A DNA stretch of 64,000 nt from assembly GCF_007671725.1 (NCBI RefSeq), contig NZ_VCNM01000003.1, forward strand, positions 1 to 64,000. Reading direction: 5' to 3'. This document shows, piece by piece, positions 58,421-64,000 of this stretch. Source of the DNA: Halorubrum depositum. Lineage in GTDB: Archaea > Halobacteriota > Halobacteria > Halobacteriales > Haloferacaceae. The position numbers and the translations under genes are program-made. The notes under the pieces are model-generated. The model made no database searches, was not told the DNA's origin, and worked only from the letters and a program-made list of their open reading frames with translations. Position 1 is the stretch's first letter; every line of letters begins with the position of its first letter.

Positions 58421-60229
58421 ATGTGTGGCATCATCGCCCACATCGGGGACGAGCGAGTGCTGAATCCGATCGTGACCGGCCTCGAGAAGCTCGAATACCG
58501 CGGCTACGATTCGGCGGGGATCGCGGTGAAGAACGGGTCCGGACTCGACGTCTGGAAGTGCTCGGGCCGCGTCTCGGACCTCAAGGAAACCATCGACGGC
58601 GAGGAGTCCAAAGCGAACCTCGGTATCGGCCACACGCGGTGGAGTACTCACGGTCCGCCGAGCGACGAGAACGCACATCCGCACACGGACGGTTCAGACC
58701 GCGTCGCCGCCGTTCACAACGGCATCATCGAGAACCACGAGTCCATCAAGGAGCGGCTGATCGAGGAGGGGTACGAGTTCACGAGCGACACCGACACCGA
58801 GGTCATCCCCAACCTCATCGCGTACTACCTCGACCGAGGGAACGAAGCGCTCAGCGCGTTCGAGCAGACGATAGACGACCTAGAGGGGAGCTACGCCATC
58901 GCGGTGATCGTTGACGGCATCGACTCCATCTTCGCCGCCCGCCGAGGGTCGCCACTCGTCCTCGGTATCGAGGACGAGAGTTACTACCTCGCAAGCGACG
59001 TTCCGGCGTTCCTCGACCACACGGACGAGGTCGTCTACCTCGAGGACGGCGACAGCATCGAAGTCCGGGAGGAGCGGGTCAACTTCATCGACGAGAACGA
59101 TCAGACGGCCCAACACGAGATCGAGCAGGTCGACTGGCAACCCGAGGAGACGGGCAAGGGCCAGTACGACCACTTCATGCTGAAGGAGATCCACAGCCAA
59201 CCGACCTCGCTTCAGAAGACCGTCGAGGGCCGTCTCGACACCGACGCCGGTACCACGGACCTCGACATCGACAAGGACCTCTCCGACATCGACACCGTCC
59301 ACCTCGTCGGATGTGGTACCTCGTACCACGCCGCCCTCTTCGGGGCGAGCCTGCTGAACCGCTGTGACGTCTCCGCGCGAGCGATCCGTGCCAGCGAGTA
59401 CGAGGCCAACACCGGTACGCCGCCGGGGAACAGACTCTTCGTCGCCGTCACCCAGAGCGGCGAGACGGCCGACACGCTCGGTGCGCTCTGGCAGGCCAAC
59501 GAGGCGGGCGTCGAGACGCTCGCAGTGACGAACGTCGTCCAATCGACGGCGGCGCGGGAGGCGGACGAGGCCCTGTACATCCGCGCGGGGCCCGAGATCG
59601 GCGTCGCGGCGACGAAGACGTTCTCGTCGCAGGCCGTGCTGCTCACGATGCTCAGTCAGCACCTCGCTCGCGTTAACGAGAGCGGGAATCGGGTCGAGGA
59701 CGCGGACGAACTCGTGGCGGACCTCATGGAGCTGCCTGACGAGGTCGAGCACATTCTCCAGTCGAGTGACACCGCCCGATTGGCGCGGAAGTTCCTCCAC
59801 AGCGAGTCCTACTTCTTCATCGGCCGCGGCCTCGGCTGTTCGGTCGCGAAGGAGGGCGCGCTGAAGTTCAAGGAGATCACCTACGAACACGCCGAGGGGT
59901 TCGCTTCCGGCGAACTCAAACACGGCCCCCTGGCGCTCGTCACTGAGAAGACGCCGGTGTTCGCGGTCTGTGCCGAGGACAACGAGAAGACGGTGACGAA
60001 CGCGAAGGAAGCCCAGGCGCGAGGCGCATCGATCGTCGCCGTCTCGCCGCCCGACCACGGCATCGTCGACACCGCCGACGACCACCTCTACGTGCCCGAC
60101 CTGCACTCCGTCTGTTCGAACCTCCTGGCGAACGTTCAGCTGCAGCTGCTGTCGTACCACTGCGCGACCGAGCTGGATCGGGCCATCGACAAACCGCGTA
60201 ACCTCGCGAAGAGCGTCACCGTCGAATGA
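58421..60229 (+). CDS. glmS: Glutamine-fructose-6-phosphate aminotransferase (isomerising)
   Basis: The 602-residue enzyme makes glucosamine-6-phosphate from fructose-6-phosphate and Gln, the entry to aminosugars. It begins MCGIIAHIGD with the Cys1 nucleophile, then YRGYDSAGIAV, GHTRWSTHGPPSDENAHPH and HNGIIENH of the glutaminase domain. Two SIS domains follow (VGCGTSYHAALFGA, FVAVTQSGETADTL; later GRGLGCSVAKEGALKFKEIT and EHAEGFASGELKHGPLAL). The C-terminus KPRNLAKSVTVE is conserved in the family. It supplies UDP-GlcNAc together with the GlmU-like gene at 62371-63552. The next gene starts 28 bp downstream and is probably co-transcribed. Confidence 0.96.
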   Translation: MCGIIAHIGDERVLNPIVTGLEKLEYRGYDSAGIAVKNGSGLDVWKCSGRVSDLKETIDGEESKANLGIGHTRWSTHGPPSDENAHPHTDGSDRVAAVHNGIIENHESIKERLIEEGYEFTSDTDTEVIPNLIAYYLDRGNEALSAFEQTIDDLEGSYAIAVIVDGIDSIFAARRGSPLVLGIEDESYYLASDVPAFLDHTDEVVYLEDGDSIEVREERVNFIDENDQTAQHEIEQVDWQPEETGKGQYDHFMLKEIHSQPTSLQKTVEGRLDTDAGTTDLDIDKDLSDIDTVHLVGCGTSYHAALFGASLLNRCDVSARAIRASEYEANTGTPPGNRLFVAVTQSGETADTLGALWQANEAGVETLAVTNVVQSTAAREADEALYIRAGPEIGVAATKTFSSQAVLLTMLSQHLARVNESGNRVEDADELVADLMELPDEVEHILQSSDTARLARKFLHSESYFFIGRGLGCSVAKEGALKFKEITYEHAEGFASGELKHGPLALVTEKTPVFAVCAEDNEKTVTNAKEAQARGASIVAVSPPDHGIVDTADDHLYVPDLHSVCSNLLANVQLQLLSYHCATELDRAIDKPRNLAKSVTVE

Positions 60230-60257
60230 CACCGATTTTCAACCGTCCCTACGAACG

Positions 60258-61967
60258 ATGAACAAGGAACTGTTTGGCGTACTCGACGACGACGGCGCGT
60301 TCAACGAGCTAGCGTCGCGGCCGAGCTTCGACCGGGTCGCCGACGGCGAGAGCGCGACCGTCGCGATCCGAGACCCGGCAATCGGGTTCCCCGGTCGGTC
60401 GGCCATCCACAGCGACGAGCGCGGTCACTGTATCCTCTGGGGGGAGATATTTCCCCCGGACGGCGTTTCGACCCAGGTCGCCGAGTACACCCTGGATCGA
60501 TACGAGGAGGTCGGCACCGACGCGTTCGCCGAGCTCAACGGGTCGTTCCTGGCGTTCGTCGAACTCGACGACGAGGCGATCGTCGCCACCGACCCGGCAC
60601 GGACGTGGCAGTGCTTCTACGCGGACACGCCCGACGGTCGGGTCTTCGGAACGAACCCGCAACGCGTGCTCTCGGCGGTTCCGAACACGGAGGTCGACAG
60701 GCGCGGCTTGCTCGAATTCGCCCACATGGGCGTCGTCGTCGACGAGCGAACCGTGTTCGACCGCCTCAGTACGATCCCGTTCGACGGCTACATCACGGGG
60801 GAGGAGACGGGAACGCTGTCTCGGTTCGTCTACGACCCGGCGGACCCGGAGGCGTTCGACTACGTCGACGAACTCGCCGACCGTATCGAGCGTGCAATCG
60901 CCCGCCGGTCGAACTACCCGGGGAAGACGGGGCTCCTCCTGAGTGGGGGGTACGACTCTCGCACGATCGTCGCCCAACACCCGGGAATCGATATCTGTTA
61001 CACGCTCGGGGAACCCGACCATCCAGAGGTCGAAGTTGCACGTGACATCGCCGGTCAGTACGGAGCCGACCACAAGACGCTCGTCGCGGACGACGACTAC
61101 CTCAACGTGGACGAGGACGTCATCGAGTACTCCATGGGGACCCGCGAGTCGGTCCACGTCCACCATGCGGGGTGTGACGAGAAGATGGACGTCGACACCA
61201 TCTTCCACGGGTTGTTCTTCGACACGTTCCTTCGTGGCCACTTCCTCCCACGGAACGCCATCGAGTTCCTCGGGAACAGGTTCCCGCTTCAGGGGCTCAA
61301 CCCGGACCCGAACCCGACGGAGGTACTCTCCTCGAAGTTCGGCTATCACCCTGCGTGCGACCACATCTTCCCCGAGTGCTACGAGGAGTTCGACACGAGC
61401 ATGGACCTGATCGACGACGTGGTCGACGAGCAGTTCGACAAATGGTCGGACCGCTACGACAACGTCTACGATAGCATCGCGCTCATCGGCATCCAGAACC
61501 AGCCGACGCTTCCGTTCCACTTCGAGCTGGCCGACAACTACATCGAGTCGTTCGTCGCCGCCGACGCCGAACTCATCGACTGGCACCTGAAGACGCCGCC
61601 GGAAAAACGCAACACGAAGACGATGAAGAAAGCGGTGCGGAAACTGAACCCGGACATCTTCCGTCACCGCCCGCCGGACCGGCCACACCACTCGTTCCGG
61701 AAGAATCAGGTCGAGAAGTTCCTGCGGCGGAAGATGCCGGTTATCGACCCGTTCAGTTCGCCGTGGCCGGACATGGACGCCCAGTACGCCGAAAACGAGC
61801 TCGATCGCAAACTGTTCCCCGGCTATCCGAGCATCCACGAGCTACCGGTGAGGGTCAAACTCCGCATCAACGACATCACCAAATGGATGAACTCGTCCGT
61901 CGATGAGAACCTCCTCACACCGAACGACGTGCTGTGTCCGCCGCCGAAGATTCCCACGGAGCCCTGA
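60258..61967 (+). CDS. Asparagine-synthase-like amidotransferase lacking the glutaminase Cys
   Basis: The 569-residue protein has an N-terminal Ntn-type domain remnant (HCILWGEIFPPDG, FAELNGSFLAFVELDD, TDPARTWQCFYADT) and a C-terminal ATP-pyrophosphatase domain with the P-loop LLLSGGYDSRTIVAQ. The chain starts MNKELFG, so the Cys2 needed to release ammonia from Gln is missing. Ammonia must come from elsewhere, or the enzyme uses another amine. In surface-glycan loci such enzymes amidate uronic acids, as WbpS does. Following glmS and sharing the locus with uronate synthesis, it may make a uronamide; this is inferred. Confidence 0.82.
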   Translation: MNKELFGVLDDDGAFNELASRPSFDRVADGESATVAIRDPAIGFPGRSAIHSDERGHCILWGEIFPPDGVSTQVAEYTLDRYEEVGTDAFAELNGSFLAFVELDDEAIVATDPARTWQCFYADTPDGRVFGTNPQRVLSAVPNTEVDRRGLLEFAHMGVVVDERTVFDRLSTIPFDGYITGEETGTLSRFVYDPADPEAFDYVDELADRIERAIARRSNYPGKTGLLLSGGYDSRTIVAQHPGIDICYTLGEPDHPEVEVARDIAGQYGADHKTLVADDDYLNVDEDVIEYSMGTRESVHVHHAGCDEKMDVDTIFHGLFFDTFLRGHFLPRNAIEFLGNRFPLQGLNPDPNPTEVLSSKFGYHPACDHIFPECYEEFDTSMDLIDDVVDEQFDKWSDRYDNVYDSIALIGIQNQPTLPFHFELADNYIESFVAADAELIDWHLKTPPEKRNTKTMKKAVRKLNPDIFRHRPPDRPHHSFRKNQVEKFLRRKMPVIDPFSSPWPDMDAQYAENELDRKLFPGYPSIHELPVRVKLRINDITKWMNSSVDENLLTPNDVLCPPPKIPTEP

Positions 61968-62370
61968 GCCGGCTGGTCGATTTGGGTGTCGGCCGCGGTG
62001 GTCCGAACTGACGCCATGCGGTCGCTGTCGACGGGTCGAGTGCCGTCTGTAGCCGCTCGCGTCGACGGCTCGTCTGACCGCGCCTGGTTCACTGCGCCGT
62101 GAATCCCGGAGAGGAGCCGAACCGCTGTTGAACCCGCAGCGACTACTCGTAAGAGCGTCGAATGCGGGCTCGAAATGCGGCACACGAGGCTTGTCAGTTG
62201 TCGATGGAGGCCGCGGAGTCGCCCGATCGATCCGGTCCGTGCCTCGCAGGTGGCTCGTCAACGGAAAGCGCCGCGTCGAGTGCGGTTCGTCGAGCGCCGA
62301 GCGGAGGAGGGGCGGTGGTCGGCAGACGGACACCCGTTTCGGCGGTGCGGGTCACTCGGTCACGTCGGCG
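61968..62370. other. Convergent intergenic region, no gene seen
   Basis: This 403-bp gap lies between the amidotransferase and GlmU-like gene ends. Overlapping frames on both strands are long only because of high GC content and show no coding signature. No tRNA, repeat or terminator with a clear T-tract was recognised. Confidence 0.4.
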
Positions 62371-63552
62371 TCACTTGTCGTGCGCCACGATCTCGCCGGG
62401 GGTGGTTCGAGCGCCCTCCGACAGTGTCACACCGGCGTTGAGACCGGTGTTGATGCCGGTCTTCACGCCGTCACCCACGACGACGCCGAACTTCTTGCGG
62501 CCCGTCGAGACGCGCTCGCCTTTGACCGTGAGTTCGACGTCCTCGTCGTCGTGGCGGAGGTTCGCGACGTTGGTGCCGGCACCGAAGTTCGCGTTCCGGC
62601 CGACGACGCTGTCGCCGACGTACGAGAGGTGCCCGACGTTCGTGTTCTCCAGGACGACGCTGTTTTTGATCTCGACGGCGTGGCCGATGTGGACGTCGGG
62701 GGCGATGAACGTGCTCCCCCGGACGTAGGCGTTCGGTCCGACGGACGCCCCCTTCGAGACGTACGCCGGTCCCTCGATGACGCTGCCGCCGCGAACGGTC
62801 GCGCCGTCCTCGACGACGACGGACCCCTGAATCGTCGCGTCGTCGCTCACCTCGCCGTCGACGCGGCGGTCGAACGTTCCGAGCTTCCACTCGTTCGCTT
62901 CGAGTAGCTCCCACGGCCGGCCGACGTCCATCCAGCGGTCGAGGGTGACGGGTGAGACGGTGTACTCCGAGATGACTCGGTCGAGCACGTCGGTGAGTTC
63001 GCGTTCGCCGCGCTCGCTCGGCGACACGTCGAGCATGTCGCGTGCTTCCTCGGGGAAGACGTACGCGCCGGCGTTCACGAGGTCGTTTTGCGGAGCGTCG
63101 GGCTTCTCCACGATGTTCGTCACCGCGCCGTCGGAGACGTTCAGGACGCCGTAGTTCGAGGGGTTCGGGACCCGAATCGAGGCGATACTCGGCGCGGCGT
63201 CGAACAGCCTGTCGATCCCCTCGGGGTCGTAGAGGTTGTCGCCGTAGAGCACCGAGAAGGGGCCGTCGATGTGTTCTTTGGTGGCGTGGACGGCGTCGGC
63301 GGTTCCCTGCTGTTCGTCTTGGACGACGTACGAGACGGGGACGCCGCGATACGACGATCCGAAGTAGTCTCGGACGATCTCTTCGCCGTATCCGACGACG
63401 AACACGAGTTCGTCGGCACCGGCCTCGACCGCCGCCTCGGCGGTGTGGGCGGTGATCGGTTGGCCGGCGACCGACAGCATCGGTTTGGGGACCTCGTTCG
63501 ACAACGGCCGCATTCGAGTGCCTTTGCCCGCCGCGAGAACGATCGCTTGCAT
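62371..63552 (-). CDS. Bifunctional sugar-1-phosphate nucleotidyltransferase/acetyltransferase (GlmU-like)
   Basis: The 393-residue protein starts MQAIVLAAGKGTRMRPLSNE, with KPMLSVAGQPI, a nucleotidyltransferase domain that uses UTP or dTTP. VLYGDNLYDPEG and NAGAYVFPEE follow. The C-terminal left-handed beta-helix (GSVVVEDGATVRGGSVIEGP, LSYVGDSVVGRNANFGAGTN, GDGVKTGINTGLNAGVTL) resembles archaeal GlmU acetyltransferase domains. It would form UDP-GlcNAc from GlcN-1-P, downstream of GlmS. ATG 63552 is preferred over the open frame to 63591, which would contain promoter element 13. Confidence 0.88.
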   Translation of the reverse strand: MQAIVLAAGKGTRMRPLSNEVPKPMLSVAGQPITAHTAEAAVEAGADELVFVVGYGEEIVRDYFGSSYRGVPVSYVVQDEQQGTADAVHATKEHIDGPFSVLYGDNLYDPEGIDRLFDAAPSIASIRVPNPSNYGVLNVSDGAVTNIVEKPDAPQNDLVNAGAYVFPEEARDMLDVSPSERGERELTDVLDRVISEYTVSPVTLDRWMDVGRPWELLEANEWKLGTFDRRVDGEVSDDATIQGSVVVEDGATVRGGSVIEGPAYVSKGASVGPNAYVRGSTFIAPDVHIGHAVEIKNSVVLENTNVGHLSYVGDSVVGRNANFGAGTNVANLRHDDEDVELTVKGERVSTGRKKFGVVVGDGVKTGINTGLNAGVTLSEGARTTPGEIVAHDK

Positions 63553-63578
63553 GCCCAAGCGTAGTCGAATGATGCGGT

Positions 63579-63596
63579 TTATTATACGCAAAATAA
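63579..63596 (-). promoter_or_regulatory. Glycan-locus promoter element 13
   Basis: Read on the minus strand: TTATTTTGCGTATAATAA, 26 bp before ATG 63552. The TTAY start and ATAATAA end are conserved at 18-bp spacing; the centre is AT-rich. Confidence 0.5.
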
Positions 63597-63655
63597 GCGT
63601 CTATCGGGGCCGAAACGTCAGTTGCGGGAGCGTTTAGTACTGTGGTAGCGACGGC

Positions 63656-64000
63656 TCACCCGAACAGGAAGCCGTGCTGCCAGAGCAACGCTTCCGCGGC
63701 GGCGGTTCCCCACACCACCTGGTCCTCGATGTAGGTCCCTTTGCGCGTCGTCTCGACGAGGTATCCGGGGAGATGCAGGTCACCGTACACCTTGTGGATG
63801 AGGAGCGGTCGCGACCCGTCGAGCGAGTTCCCGCAGTCGAAGTCGTAGTACGACGGGTACTCCGAGAGGTCGACGTAGTGGTCGTCGACCCGGGCGCACG
63901 CGTCCACGGCGTTTTCCGGCGTGGCACGAGTCGGGAAGACGGCCTGTCCGACCTTCCCGTCGTGCTTGTAGATCCCGCTCGAACTGTGGAGGTCGACGAC
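63656..64000 (-). CDS. C-terminal part of a protein running off the window, possibly a zinc peptidase/deacylase
   Basis: The frame is open from the right edge (first visible codons VVDLHSSSGIYKHDGK) to a stop at 63656, giving 114 residues of C-terminus. VDLHSSSGIY resembles the metal-binding DLH-x-S segment of M14/succinylglutamate-desuccinylase-like enzymes. DFDCGNSLDGSRPLLIHKVY and YIEDQVVWGTAAAEALLWQH follow. A GTG at 63907 is inside the frame and should not be taken as the start. The family call is tentative because the N-terminal half is not visible. Confidence 0.6.
   Translation of the reverse strand, partial: VVDLHSSSGIYKHDGKVGQAVFPTRATPENAVDACARVDDHYVDLSEYPSYYDFDCGNSLDGSRPLLIHKVYGDLHLPGYLVETTRKGTYIEDQVVWGTAAAEALLWQHGFLFG

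Noticed and set aside
61968-62370. tRNA or small gene in the convergent gap
   Set aside because: No cloverleaf or CCA-like end was found, and open frames on both strands look like GC-driven shadows.

Overview
This window looks like the chromosome of a halophilic archaeon (class Halobacteria). The DNA is GC-rich with strong GC3, most deduced proteins are Asp/Glu-rich, twin-arginine (Tat) signals with lipoboxes are common, and the translation and replication proteins are archaeal: EF-1alpha, EF-2, uS10 and the DNA polymerase D large subunit. A Halorubrum-like genus is plausible but not proven. There is no rRNA, recognisable tRNA, CRISPR array or intact insertion sequence.

Region A (about 0.3-6.3 kb) holds three minus-strand transcription units: an Fe3+-type ABC binding lipoprotein followed by a GT-C membrane glycosyltransferase, an RGP-like glycosyltransferase, and a UPF0104/LPG-synthase-like membrane protein preceded by a 29-codon mini-ORF. 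All three start just downstream of the same palindrome, TTTAGG-N4-CCTAAA, which resembles a DtxR/IdeR-family metal-repressor operator. Region B (6.4-19.3 kb) is housekeeping: rhomboid protease, rpsJ/tef1a, an ACT-domain protein with homoserine dehydrogenase, EF-2, KDPG-type aldolase, polC with a PPC-domain protein, and a NifU-type scaffold. The intein site of polC is empty but flanked by a patch of foreign codon usage.

Region C (20-33 kb) is accessory and regulatory. It has a peptide-type ABC binding lipoprotein whose two halves are in swapped order (a circular permutation) coupled to a PAP2 phosphatase, a large PAS/GAF/bacterio-opsin-activator protein, and several HTH proteins with membrane segments, one carrying an extracellular calcium-binding repeat domain.

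Region D (28-63.6 kb) is a large cell-surface glycan locus. It encodes aminosugar supply (GlmS, a GlmU-like enzyme), a split WbpA/B/D/E-like set predicted to make a UDP-2,3-diacetamido-uronic acid, an asparagine-synthase-like amidotransferase, four soluble or membrane-associated glycosyltransferases, a flippase with a mucin-like tail, a large polytopic protein, two Tat-exported beta-helix proteins, an ATP-grasp enzyme and secreted accessory proteins.

The most interesting observation is an 18-bp promoter element, consensus YTAYC-N6-CSATAATAA read towards the gene. It precedes at least twelve transcription units of region D, on both strands, mostly 25-35 nt from the start codon. I saw it at no unit in regions A-B. 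It suggests one dedicated regulator, or an alternative TFB/TBP pair, for the whole glycan locus.
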